Assembly: GCA_036620675.1 (NCBI GenBank)
Contig: JAZHEE010000026.1
DNA length: 59,775 nt
From: Jejubacter sp036620675
GTDB lineage: Bacteria > Pseudomonadota > Gammaproteobacteria > Enterobacterales > Enterobacteriaceae
Reading direction: 5' to 3' (one strand)
Part shown: piece by piece, positions 52,121 through 59,775 of the stretch
How positions within the stretch are numbered: the first letter of the stretch is position 1
Layout of the letters: every line of letters begins with the position of its first letter
Made by a program: the position numbers and the translations under genes
Notes under the pieces: generated by a model
Database searches by the model: none
Seen by the model: only the letters and a program-made list of their open reading frames with translations
Told to the model about the DNA's origin: nothing

Positions 52121-53094
52121 GTTGGTTAACACCGGACGTTATCGAGATCCTGTTGAGCGTCCTGAAGGCCATTGTGATCCTGCTGGTTGTGGTCACCTGC
52201 GGCGCCTTTATGAGCTTCGGCGAACGTCGTCTGCTGGGCCTGTTCCAGAATCGTTACGGGCCAAACCGCGTGGGCTGGGGCGGTTCGCTGCAGCTGGTCG
52301 CGGACATGATCAAGATGTTCTTTAAAGAGGACTGGATCCCGAAATTCTCGGATCGCGTCATCTTTACCCTGGCGCCGATGATTGCCTTCACCTCGCTGCT
52401 GCTGGCCTTCGCCATCGTGCCGGTCAGTCCCAGTTGGGTGGTGGCCGACCTGAATATCGGGATCCTGTTCTTCCTGATGCTGGCGGGCCTGGCGGTCTAT
52501 GCGGTGCTGTTCGCCGGCTGGTCGAGTAACAACAAATACTCTCTGCTGGGGGCGATGCGCGCTTCGGCCCAGACCCTGAGCTATGAGGTGTTTATCGGGC
52601 TTTCTCTGATGGGCGTGGTGGCGCAGGCCGGTTCATTTAATATGACCGACATCGTCAATAACCAGGCGCATCTGTGGAACGTTATTCCGCAGTTCTTCGG
52701 TTTTGTGACTTTCGCTATCGCAGGCGTTGCGGTGTGTCACCGCCATCCCTTCGACCAGCCGGAAGCCGAACAGGAGCTGGCGGATGGTTACCATATTGAA
52801 TACTCCGGCATGAAGTTCGGTCTGTTCTTCGTCGGGGAATATATCGGAATCGTCACCGTTTCGGCGCTGATCGTCACGCTGTTCTTCGGTGGCTGGCATG
52901 GTCCGTGGTTACCGCCCTTCATCTGGTTTGCGCTGAAAACCGCATTCTTCATGATGATGTTTATTTTGATCCGCGCCTCGTTGCCGCGTCCGCGTTATGA
53001 CCAGGTGATGTCCTTCGGCTGGAAGGTGTGCCTGCCGCTGACGCTTGTCAACTTGCTGGTGACCGCCGCGGTCATTCTCTGGCAGATGCCATAA
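52117..53094 (+). CDS. nuoH: NADH-quinone oxidoreductase subunit H
   Basis: The product is 325 aa, equal to E. coli. It is a membrane subunit with eight helices that joins the two arms of complex I and shapes the quinone entry. GERRLLGLFQNRYGPNRVG and HRHPFDQPEAEQELADGYH are conserved. It overlaps nuoG by 4 bp. Confidence 0.98.
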   Translation: MSWLTPDVIEILLSVLKAIVILLVVVTCGAFMSFGERRLLGLFQNRYGPNRVGWGGSLQLVADMIKMFFKEDWIPKFSDRVIFTLAPMIAFTSLLLAFAIVPVSPSWVVADLNIGILFFLMLAGLAVYAVLFAGWSSNNKYSLLGAMRASAQTLSYEVFIGLSLMGVVAQAGSFNMTDIVNNQAHLWNVIPQFFGFVTFAIAGVAVCHRHPFDQPEAEQELADGYHIEYSGMKFGLFFVGEYIGIVTVSALIVTLFFGGWHGPWLPPFIWFALKTAFFMMMFILIRASLPRPRYDQVMSFGWKVCLPLTLVNLLVTAAVILWQMP

Positions 53095-53108
53095 GGGGTG
53101 AAAAAACC

Positions 53109-53651
53109 ATGACATTGAAAGAATTAGTGGTTGGTTTCGGCACCCAACTACGCAGTATCTGGATGATTGGCATGCATGCGTTCGCCAAACGTGAAACGCG
53201 CATGTATCCGGAAGAGCCGGTTTACCTGCCGCCGCGCTACCGCGGGCGGATCGTGCTGACCCGCGATCCGGACGGCGAAGAGCGCTGCGTGGCCTGCAAC
53301 CTGTGTGCGGTTGCCTGCCCGGTGGGTTGTATCTCGCTGCAGAAAGCGGAAACCAAAGACGGGCGCTGGTACCCGGAATTTTTCCGCATCAACTTCTCGC
53401 GCTGTATTTTCTGCGGCCTGTGCGAAGAGGCCTGCCCAACGACCGCTATCCAGCTGACGCCGGATTTCGAACTGGGTGAGTTTAAGCGCCAGGATCTGGT
53501 GTATGAAAAAGAGGATCTGCTGATCTCCGGGCCGGGCAAATACCCGGAATATAACTTTTACCGGATGGCGGGTATGGCAATCGACGGCAAAGATAAGGGC
53601 GAAGCGGAAAACGAAGCTAAGCCTATCGACGTCAAAGGCCTGTTACCTTAA
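53109..53651 (+). CDS. nuoI: NADH-quinone oxidoreductase subunit I
   Basis: The product is 180 aa, equal to E. coli. It is an 8-iron ferredoxin-like subunit with clusters N6a and N6b. Ligands are Cys60, 63, 66 and 70 and Cys99, 102, 105 and 109, in two CxxCxxCxxxCP motifs. The frame extends back into nuoH, but the ATG at 53109 gives MTLKELVVGFG. It starts 14 bp after nuoH. Confidence 0.98.
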   Translation: MTLKELVVGFGTQLRSIWMIGMHAFAKRETRMYPEEPVYLPPRYRGRIVLTRDPDGEERCVACNLCAVACPVGCISLQKAETKDGRWYPEFFRINFSRCIFCGLCEEACPTTAIQLTPDFELGEFKRQDLVYEKEDLLISGPGKYPEYNFYRMAGMAIDGKDKGEAENEAKPIDVKGLLP

Positions 53652-53661
53652 GGAGCCGGGA

Positions 53662-54216
53662 ATGGAATTCGCATTTTATATCTGCGCCATCGTGGCGATC
53701 CTGACCACCCTTAGGGTGGTAACCCACACCAATCCGGTGCATGCGCTGCTGTACCTGATTATCTCTTTGCTGGCTATCTCTGGCGTCTTCTTCGCGCTGG
53801 GGGCTTACTTCGCCGGCGCGCTGGAGATAATTGTCTACGCCGGAGCCATTATGGTGCTCTTCGTCTTCGTCGTAATGATGCTTAACCTGGGCAAATCGGT
53901 GGTGGATCAGGAGCGCGAGTGGCTGAAACCACAGCTGTGGATCGGCCCGGGACTGCTTTCCGCCATTCTGCTGGCGGTGGTGGTTTACGCCATTCTGAGC
54001 GTTAACGACCAGGGCATCGACGGCACGGCCATTAGCGCCAAACAGGTCGGTATCGCGCTGTTCGGCCCCTATGTTCTGGCGGTAGAGCTGGCTTCAATGC
54101 TGCTACTGGCCGGTCTGGTCGTGGCCTTCCATATCGGGCGCGAGGAGAGGCCAGGCGAGCTTTTGAGCAACCGCCCCGGCGATAGCGCGAAAAGAAAAAC
54201 GGAGGAGCACGCATGA
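53662..54216 (+). CDS. nuoJ: NADH-quinone oxidoreductase subunit J
   Basis: The product is 184 aa, equal to E. coli. It is a five-helix membrane subunit next to NuoK and NuoH. The third-helix region EIIVYAGAIMVLFVFVVMML contains the flexible pi-bulge helix of the family. The C-terminal tail is charged. It overlaps nuoK by 4 bp. Confidence 0.97.
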   Translation: MEFAFYICAIVAILTTLRVVTHTNPVHALLYLIISLLAISGVFFALGAYFAGALEIIVYAGAIMVLFVFVVMMLNLGKSVVDQEREWLKPQLWIGPGLLSAILLAVVVYAILSVNDQGIDGTAISAKQVGIALFGPYVLAVELASMLLLAGLVVAFHIGREERPGELLSNRPGDSAKRKTEEHA

Positions 54217-54515
54217 TCCCGTTACAACATGGATTGATTCTGGCCGCTGTGCTGTTTGTTCTTGGGCTGACCGGTCTGGTCATTCGTCGCAACCTGCTGT
54301 TTATGCTGATTAGCCTGGAAGTGATGATTAACGCGGCGGCGCTTGCTTTTGTGGTGGCGGGTAGCTACTGGGGTCAGGCCGACGGTCAGGTGATGTATAT
54401 CCTGGCCATTAGCCTTGCCGCGGCCGAAGCCAGTATTGGCCTGGCGCTGCTGCTGCAGCTCCATCGTCGTCGCCAGAATCTGAATATCGATTCAGTAAGT
54501 GAGATGCGCGGATGA
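54213..54515 (+). CDS. nuoK: NADH-quinone oxidoreductase subunit K
   Basis: The product is 100 aa, equal to E. coli. It is a three-helix, MrpC-like membrane subunit. The two conserved membrane glutamates are visible in LISLEVMINAAAL and AAAEASIGLALLLQ. It overlaps both neighbours by 4 bp. Confidence 0.98.
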   Translation: MIPLQHGLILAAVLFVLGLTGLVIRRNLLFMLISLEVMINAAALAFVVAGSYWGQADGQVMYILAISLAAAEASIGLALLLQLHRRRQNLNIDSVSEMRG

Positions 54516-56350
54516 ATCTGCTCTGGTTAACTATTTTTCTGCCACTGATTGGCTATTTGCTGCTCGCCTTTTCCCGCGGGCGCTGGTCGGAAAACCTGTC
54601 CGCCGTGGTAGGCGTTGGTTCCGTCGGTCTGGCGGCGCTGGTGACGGCGTACGCCGGTATGGAGTTTATGGAAAACGGTCGTCAGGCGTTCAGCCTGCCG
54701 CTGTGGACCTGGATGTCGGTAGGCAACTTCCATATCGACTTCACGCTGGTGCTGGATGGCCTGTCGCTGACCATGCTGAGCGTGGTGACTGGCGTGGGCT
54801 TCCTTATCCATATGTTCGCCTCCTGGTATATGCGCGGTGAAGAGGGCTATTCCCGCTTCTTCGCCTATACCAACCTGTTCATCGCGAGCATGGTGGTGCT
54901 GGTGCTTTCCGATAACCTGCTGATGATGTATCTCGGCTGGGAAGGGGTAGGGCTGTGCTCTTACCTGCTGATCGGTTTCTACTACAGCGACCCGAAAAAC
55001 GGCGCGGCGGCGATCAAAGCCTTTGTGGTCACCCGCGTGGGTGACGTGTTCCTGGCCTTTGCGCTGTTCATCCTCTACAACGAGTTGGGTACCCTGAACT
55101 TCCGCGAGATGGTTGAGCTGGCGCCGGCGCACTTCGCGGCAGGCAATCAGATGCTCACGTGGGCAACCCTGATGCTGCTGGGCGGCGCGGTCGGTAAATC
55201 GGCGCAGCTGCCGTTGCAGACCTGGCTTGCCGACGCGATGGCGGGCCCGACGCCGGTTTCCGCGCTGATTCACGCGGCCACCATGGTGACCGCGGGCGTT
55301 TACCTGATAGCCCGTACCCACGGCCTGTTCCTGATGACGCCGGAAGTGCTGCATCTGGTGGGCATCGTCGGTGCCGTGACCCTGGTGCTGGCGGGCTTCG
55401 CGGCGCTGGTGCAGACCGATATCAAGCGAGTGCTGGCTTACTCCACCATGAGTCAGATTGGCTATATGTTCCTGGCGCTGGGGGTTCAGGCCTGGGACGC
55501 CGCTATCTTCCACCTGATGACCCACGCCTTCTTTAAAGCGCTGCTGTTCCTGGCTTCCGGTTCGGTGATTCTGGCCTGCCACCACGAGCAGAACATCTTT
55601 AAGATGGGCGGACTGCGTAAATCGATTCCGCTGACTTACGCCAGCTTCCTGGTGGGGGGCGCGGCGCTGGCTGCGCTGCCGGTGATTACCGCCGGTTTCT
55701 ACAGTAAGGATGAGATTCTGTGGGGCGCTGCGGCCAGCGGTCATAACATCCTGATGCTGGCGGGGCTGGTTGGGGCGTTCCTGACCTCAATCTACACCTT
55801 CCGCATGATCTTTATTGTGTTCCACGGCAAAGAGCAGATTCATGCTCACCCGGGTAAGGGCATTACCCACCATCTGCCGCTGATTGTGCTGATGATCCTT
55901 TCAACCTTCGTGGGGGCGCTGATTGTGCCGCCGCTGGCGGGCGTTCTGCCGGAAAGCGACTTTGGCCATGACGGCAAGATGGCGCTGGAAATCACCTCCG
56001 GCGTGGTTGCCGTGGTGGGGATCCTGATTGCGAGCGCGCTGTGGCTTGGCAAGCGTCGCCTGGTGACCGCGGTATCCAACAGCGCGCCGGGCCGCTTCTT
56101 TGGTACCTGGTGGTTCCACGCATGGGGCTTCGACTGGCTGTACGACAAAGTCTTTATCAAGCCGTTTTTGGGTATCGCCTGGCTGCTTAAGCGCGATCCG
56201 CTCAACGCCCTGATGAACATCCCGGCCATCCTTTCCCGCTTCGCAGGCCGCGGCCTGCTGCTGAGCGAGAACGGCTACCTGCGCTGGTATGTGGCATCCA
56301 TGAGCATTGGCGCGGTCGTGGTACTGGCATTGCTGATGGTACTGCGCTGA
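54512..56350 (+). CDS. nuoL: NADH-quinone oxidoreductase subunit L (proton channel)
   Basis: The product is 612 aa (613 in E. coli). It is the distal antiporter-like proton-pumping subunit, with about 14 core helices and a C-terminal horizontal helix that lies along the membrane arm. The helix 5 Glu is in LGWEGVGLCSYLLIGF, and LPLQTWLADAMAGPTPVSALIHAATMV is the discontinuous helix 7 region. It is followed by a GC-rich hairpin. Confidence 0.98.
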   Translation: MNLLWLTIFLPLIGYLLLAFSRGRWSENLSAVVGVGSVGLAALVTAYAGMEFMENGRQAFSLPLWTWMSVGNFHIDFTLVLDGLSLTMLSVVTGVGFLIHMFASWYMRGEEGYSRFFAYTNLFIASMVVLVLSDNLLMMYLGWEGVGLCSYLLIGFYYSDPKNGAAAIKAFVVTRVGDVFLAFALFILYNELGTLNFREMVELAPAHFAAGNQMLTWATLMLLGGAVGKSAQLPLQTWLADAMAGPTPVSALIHAATMVTAGVYLIARTHGLFLMTPEVLHLVGIVGAVTLVLAGFAALVQTDIKRVLAYSTMSQIGYMFLALGVQAWDAAIFHLMTHAFFKALLFLASGSVILACHHEQNIFKMGGLRKSIPLTYASFLVGGAALAALPVITAGFYSKDEILWGAAASGHNILMLAGLVGAFLTSIYTFRMIFIVFHGKEQIHAHPGKGITHHLPLIVLMILSTFVGALIVPPLAGVLPESDFGHDGKMALEITSGVVAVVGILIASALWLGKRRLVTAVSNSAPGRFFGTWWFHAWGFDWLYDKVFIKPFLGIAWLLKRDPLNALMNIPAILSRFAGRGLLLSENGYLRWYVASMSIGAVVVLALLMVLR

Positions 56351-56357
56351 GTCGGGC

Positions 56358-56384
56358 CGCGGGGCAGGGGGGCCCTGCCCCGCG
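56358..56384 (+). repeat. GC-rich hairpin in the nuoL-nuoM gap
   Basis: CGCGGGGCAGGG pairs perfectly with CCCTGCCCCGCG around a GGG loop, 8 bp after the nuoL stop, in the 114-bp gap before nuoM. AATTTTTA follows 10 bases later. It could act as a partial terminator or an RNA-processing barrier inside the operon. Confidence 0.65.
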
Positions 56385-56464
56385 AACAGAACAATTTTTA
56401 GGTCATTATTCCTGATAACCAGGCCGGGCCTGAACAGGAATTAAGAGAAGGGACAAACATCGCC

Positions 56465-57994
56465 ATGTTATTACCCTGGCTAATACTAATCCCCTTTATC
56501 GGCGGCTTCTTCTGCTGGCAGACCGAACGCTTCGGCGTCCGGGTGCCGCGCTGGATAGCGCTGATCACCATGGGGCTAACGCTCGTGCTCTCTTTGCAGC
56601 TCTGGCTGCAGGGGGGCTACTCTCTGACTCAGGCGGCAGGAATGCCTCAGTGGCAGGAGCAGTATGTTCATGACTGGATCCCGCGCTTTGGCATCTCCAT
56701 CCATCTGGCGATGGACGGCCTGTCACTGCTGATGGTGGTGCTGACCGCACTGCTCGGCGTGCTGGCGGTACTCTGCTCCTGGAGAGAGATCGAGAAATAT
56801 CAGGGCTTTTTCCACCTGAACCTGATGTGGATTCTGGGTGGCGTTATCGGGGTGTTCCTCGCCATCGATATGTTCCTGTTCTTCTTCTTCTGGGAGATGA
56901 TGCTGGTGCCGATGTACTTCCTGATCGCACTCTGGGGCCATAAAGCCTCGGACGGGAAGACCCGCATCAGCGCGGCAACCAAATTCTTCATCTATACCCA
57001 GGCGAGCGGTCTGGTGATGCTTATCGCCATTCTGGCGCTGGCGTTCGTTCACTATAACGCTACCGGCGTCTGGACCTTTAACTACGAGCAGTTGCTCAAC
57101 ACGCCGATGTCCCACGGCGTGGAATATCTGCTGATGCTTGGCTTCTTTATCGCCTTTGCGGTCAAGATGCCGGTGGTGCCGCTGCACGGCTGGCTGCCGG
57201 ACGCGCACTCCCAGGCGCCGACCGCGGGTTCCGTGGATCTGGCGGGGATTCTGCTGAAGACCGCGGCCTACGGTCTGCTGCGTTTCTCGCTGCCGCTGTT
57301 CCCTAACGCTTCCGCGGAGTTCGCGCCCATCGCCATGTGGTTGGGCGTTATCGGCATCTTCTACGGCGCCTGGATGGCCTTCGCCCAGACCGATATCAAG
57401 CGTCTTATCGCCTATACCTCGGTTTCCCATATGGGCTTCGTGCTGATCGCCATTTACAGCGGCAGCCAGCTGGCTTACCAGGGGGCGGTGATTCAGATGA
57501 TCGCCCACGGCCTTTCGGCGGCGGGTCTGTTCATCCTGTGCGGCCAGCTCTATGAGCGTCTGCACACCCGTGATATGCGCCAGATGGGTGGCCTGTGGAG
57601 CAAGATTAAGTGGCTGCCCGCGATGTCGATGTTCTTTGCCGTGGCGACCCTGGGGATGCCGGGAACCGGTAACTTCGTGGGCGAGTTTATGATCCTGTTC
57701 GGCAGCTACCATGTGGTGCCGCTGATCACCGTGATTTCCACCTTTGGACTGGTATTCGCTTCGGTGTATTCGCTGGCGATGCTACACCGCGCGTGGTTCG
57801 GCCAGCCGAAGAGCGAGGCGGCGAAACAACAGCTTCCGGGGATGTCACTGCGCGAACTGTTTATCATTCTGTTGCTGGTGGTGTTGCTGGTTCTGCTCGG
57901 GTTCTACCCGCAGCCGATTCTGGACACTTCGCACGCTGCTATGGGCAATATCCAGCAGTGGTTCACCAGTTCAATTTCAACTACAAGGCCGTAA
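56465..57994 (+). CDS. nuoM: NADH-quinone oxidoreductase subunit M (proton channel)
   Basis: The product is 509 aa, equal to E. coli. It is an antiporter-like proton-pumping subunit with 14 helices. The helix 5 Glu is in FFFWEMMLVPMYFLI, and PLHGWLPDAHSQAPTAGSVDLAG is the broken helix 7. The Lys of the proton path lies in the LLKTAAYGLLRF stretch. nuoN follows 6 bp later. Confidence 0.98.
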   Translation: MLLPWLILIPFIGGFFCWQTERFGVRVPRWIALITMGLTLVLSLQLWLQGGYSLTQAAGMPQWQEQYVHDWIPRFGISIHLAMDGLSLLMVVLTALLGVLAVLCSWREIEKYQGFFHLNLMWILGGVIGVFLAIDMFLFFFFWEMMLVPMYFLIALWGHKASDGKTRISAATKFFIYTQASGLVMLIAILALAFVHYNATGVWTFNYEQLLNTPMSHGVEYLLMLGFFIAFAVKMPVVPLHGWLPDAHSQAPTAGSVDLAGILLKTAAYGLLRFSLPLFPNASAEFAPIAMWLGVIGIFYGAWMAFAQTDIKRLIAYTSVSHMGFVLIAIYSGSQLAYQGAVIQMIAHGLSAAGLFILCGQLYERLHTRDMRQMGGLWSKIKWLPAMSMFFAVATLGMPGTGNFVGEFMILFGSYHVVPLITVISTFGLVFASVYSLAMLHRAWFGQPKSEAAKQQLPGMSLRELFIILLLVVLLVLLGFYPQPILDTSHAAMGNIQQWFTSSISTTRP

Positions 57995-58000
57995 TTCGCC

Positions 58001-59458
58001 ATGACTTTAACTGCACAACACTTGATTGCGCTGCTACCGCTGTTAATCGTGGGGTTAACGGTGGTGGTGGTGATGCTTTCCATTGCGTGGCGACGCGACC
58101 ACTTTATCAATGCCACGCTGTCGGTTATCGGGCTTAACGCCGCGCTGCTGTCGCTCTGGTTTGTGGGCCAGGCGGGCGCGATGGATGTTACGCCGCTGCT
58201 GCGGGTTGATGGTTTCGCCATGCTCTACACCGGTCTGGTGCTGCTGGCGAGCCTTGCGACCTGCACCTTTGCCTATCCCTGGCTTGAGGGTTACACCGAT
58301 AACCGCGAAGAGTTCTACCTGCTGGTGTTGATCGCCTCGCTGGGCGGGATTCTGCTGGCTAACGCCAATCACCTGGCCGCGCTGTTCCTTGGTATTGAGC
58401 TTATCTCTCTGCCGCTTTTCGGCCTGATTGGCTACGCCTTCCGGCAGAAACGTTCGCTGGAAGCCAGCATTAAGTACACCATTCTGTCGGCGGCGGCTTC
58501 GTCGTTCCTGCTGTTCGGGATGGCGCTGGTCTATGCGGAGTCCGGTGACCTTTCCTTCGTGGCGCTTGGTAAGAGCCTGGCCGACAGCATGCTGCATGAG
58601 CCGCTGCTGCTGGCGGGGCTGGGGCTGATGATTGTTGGTCTGGGCTTTAAGCTTTCGCTGGTTCCGTTCCACCTGTGGACGCCGGATGTTTACCAGGGGG
58701 CGCCCGCGCCGGTCTCCACCTTCCTGGCGACGGCCAGCAAAATCGCGATTTTCGCCGTGGTGATGCGTCTGTTCCTGTACGCGCCGCTGGGCGACAGCGA
58801 TGCGGTGCGCGCGGTGCTGGGCGTTATCGCCTTCGTTTCTATCATCTTCGGTAATCTGATGGCGCTGAGTCAGACCAATATCAAACGTCTGCTCGGTTTT
58901 TCGTCCATCTCTCACCTGGGTTATCTGCTGGTGGCGCTGATTGCGCTGCAGAGCGGACAGATGTCGATGGAGACGGTCGGGGTTTATCTGGCGGGTTATC
59001 TGTTCAGCAGCCTGGGCGCTTTCGGCGTCGTGAGCCTGATGTCCAGCCCGTATCGCGGGCCGGATGCCGATTCGCTGTACTCCTATCGTGGGCTGTTCTG
59101 GCACCGCCCGATTCTGTCGGCGGTGATGACGGTGATGATGCTGTCGCTGGCGGGTATTCCGATGACGCTGGGCTTTATCGGTAAGTTCTATGTGCTGGCT
59201 GTGGGTGTGGATGCGCACCTGTGGTGGCTGACCGCCGCGGTGGTTATCGGCAGCGCTATCGGTCTTTACTACTACCTGCGCGTGGCCGTTAGCCTCTACC
59301 TGAGCGCGCCGCAGCAGCTGAACCGCGATGCGCCTTCCGACTGGGCCTTCACCGCGGGCGGCGTGGTGGTGCTGATCTCGATGCTGCTGGTGCTGGTGCT
59401 GGGCGTCTGGCCGCAGCCGCTGATTAGCCTGGTGCAGATGGCGCAGCCGCTGATGTAA
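58001..59458 (+). CDS. nuoN: NADH-quinone oxidoreductase subunit N (proton channel)
   Basis: The product is 485 aa, equal to E. coli. It is the third antiporter-like subunit and sits closest to NuoJ, K and A. The helix 5 Glu is in FLGIELISLPLFGLIGY, and PFHLWTPDVYQGAPAPVSTFLATASK is the broken helix 7 with its Lys. It is the last gene of the operon, and a strong terminator hairpin follows 32 bp after the stop. Confidence 0.98.
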   Translation: MTLTAQHLIALLPLLIVGLTVVVVMLSIAWRRDHFINATLSVIGLNAALLSLWFVGQAGAMDVTPLLRVDGFAMLYTGLVLLASLATCTFAYPWLEGYTDNREEFYLLVLIASLGGILLANANHLAALFLGIELISLPLFGLIGYAFRQKRSLEASIKYTILSAAASSFLLFGMALVYAESGDLSFVALGKSLADSMLHEPLLLAGLGLMIVGLGFKLSLVPFHLWTPDVYQGAPAPVSTFLATASKIAIFAVVMRLFLYAPLGDSDAVRAVLGVIAFVSIIFGNLMALSQTNIKRLLGFSSISHLGYLLVALIALQSGQMSMETVGVYLAGYLFSSLGAFGVVSLMSSPYRGPDADSLYSYRGLFWHRPILSAVMTVMMLSLAGIPMTLGFIGKFYVLAVGVDAHLWWLTAAVVIGSAIGLYYYLRVAVSLYLSAPQQLNRDAPSDWAFTAGGVVVLISMLLVLVLGVWPQPLISLVQMAQPLM

Positions 59459-59490
59459 TGTTCGTTTGTCCGCTTCAGGTTTGGGCAACG

Positions 59491-59523
59491 AGAGCCCCTC
59501 TCCCCGTTGGGGAGAGGGGCTCT
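59491..59523. terminator. Bidirectional terminator of nuo and the SymE-like gene
   Basis: AGAGCCCCTCTCCCC and GGGGAGAGGGGCTCT form a perfect 15-bp stem with a GTT loop. It lies between two convergent genes, 32 bp after nuoN and 7 bp after the SymE-like stop. GTTTCATTT follows on the plus strand. The CCCCTCTCCCC core resembles that of the nuoF-nuoG repeat. Confidence 0.75.
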
Positions 59524-59530
59524 GTTTCAT

Positions 59531-59734
59531 TTAACCCGGGTAAATCATGATTCTGTCTGGTTCAATGATGACCTTCACTGAACGGCCGGTTTGAAATCCG
59601 GCTTCGGCCCGCCAGTCGCCCTTCAGGTGCAGGCTGGGGTGGCGGCTGTAATATGTGGTCATTCCGGTGGTGCTATTTCTGCGCCAGTGTCGTGTTCTGG
59701 AGAAATATGCCGCGCTGGCGAAGGTTCCGTTCAC
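59531..59734 (-). CDS. Short SymE-family protein (putative RNA-targeting toxin)
   Basis: The product is 67 aa, starting at GTG 59734. The stretch HPSLHLKGDWRAEAGFQTG, then RSVKVIIEPDRIMIYPG, matches the AbrB-like core of the SymE type I toxin (in E. coli LKGQWLEAAGFATGTAVDV..). SymE of E. coli is about 113 aa; here the protein stops right after the core, so the C-terminal third is missing. Compact SymE-like proteins of this kind are common in enterobacteria. The N-terminal 25 residues are basic and the start is uncertain; translation from the internal GMTTYY Met would give about 43 aa. No LexA box is visible. Confidence 0.7.
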   Translation of the reverse strand: MNGTFASAAYFSRTRHWRRNSTTGMTTYYSRHPSLHLKGDWRAEAGFQTGRSVKVIIEPDRIMIYPG

Positions 59735-59775
59735 CTTAAGGTGATTTCTCTTATGCCGGTTGCGAAACCGGTGAA
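59715..59775 (-). repeat. Right copy of the 61-bp inverted repeat
   Basis: This is the reverse complement of 40-100 at 59 of 61 positions. Its palindromes are CCGGTT/AACCGG and a perfect TCACCTTAAGGTGA. It covers the leader, the GTG start and the first six codons of the SymE-like gene. It runs to the very end of the window, so its full length on this side is unknown. Confidence 0.7.

Noticed and set aside
54527..59530. Long minus-strand frames opposite nuoL, nuoM and nuoN
   Set aside because: Antisense shadows of hydrophobic proteins, giving Gln/His/Arg-rich products without recognisable domains.
1..59775. tRNA or rRNA genes, prophage or insertion sequences
   Set aside because: No clover-leaf candidates, integrase or transposase frames, or terminal inverted repeats with target duplications were seen in any gap examined by eye.

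Overview
This window is chromosomal DNA from a member of the Enterobacteriaceae. It holds the same gene blocks, in the same order, as the flk-purF-his-pta-nuo stretch near 50-52 min of the E. coli K-12 map, and most proteins match their E. coli counterparts closely in length and motifs. The genus cannot be fixed from the sequence alone. Coding DNA is GC-rich, and the lrhA upstream and lrhA-nuoA intervals are distinctly AT-rich.

Layout, left to right. (1) 1-11.2 kb: flk, then divergent pdxB-usg-truA-dedA-accD-folC-dedD, then the PurR-controlled cvpA-purF, then ubiX. (2) 11.2-15.5 kb: nitrogen-regulated basic amino acid uptake, argT and hisJQMP, with a sigma54-type promoter ahead of argT. (3) 15.5-19.5 kb: an accessory D-arabinitol locus (SorC-type regulator, dalD-like dehydrogenase, dalT-like permease) between hisP and yfcH. 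(4) 19.5-24.6 kb: yfcH, a LysR regulator divergent from two small paired DMT transporters (where E. coli has folX-yfcG), yfcF, yfcE and yfcD. (5) 24.6-32.2 kb: accessory carbon-uptake genes. These are a LacI-type regulator divergent from a PTS IIA-IIB-IIC operon that ends in a split transketolase, followed on the other strand by yjiH-yjiG and a frameshifted M20 peptidase. E. coli has yfcC here. (6) 32.3-43.7 kb: ackA-pta, yfbV, yfbU, yfbT, yfbS, yfbR, alaA and lrhA, all in E. coli order. (7) 44.3-59.5 kb: the complete 13-gene nuo operon (nuoA,B,CD,E-N) for respiratory complex I. (8) The right edge carries a short SymE-like gene.

Working together: ackA-pta handles acetate overflow, complex I oxidises NADH, and LrhA sits upstream of nuo as in E. 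coli. The accessory blocks supply polyol, PTS-sugar and probably peptide uptake, and each lies at a junction between conserved core genes.

Points worth attention are: a 61-bp inverted repeat pair at the two ends of the window, the right copy running into the SymE-like gene; a 10-codon leader peptide ahead of lrhA whose ribosome-binding site lies inside a predicted hairpin; two identical 12-bp operator palindromes plus a perfect CRP site in front of the PTS-transketolase operon; five successive hairpins between purF and ubiX; a single-base frameshift in the M20 peptidase; and a palindromic repeat inserted between nuoF and nuoG. No tRNA, rRNA, CRISPR array, insertion sequence or prophage was recognised.
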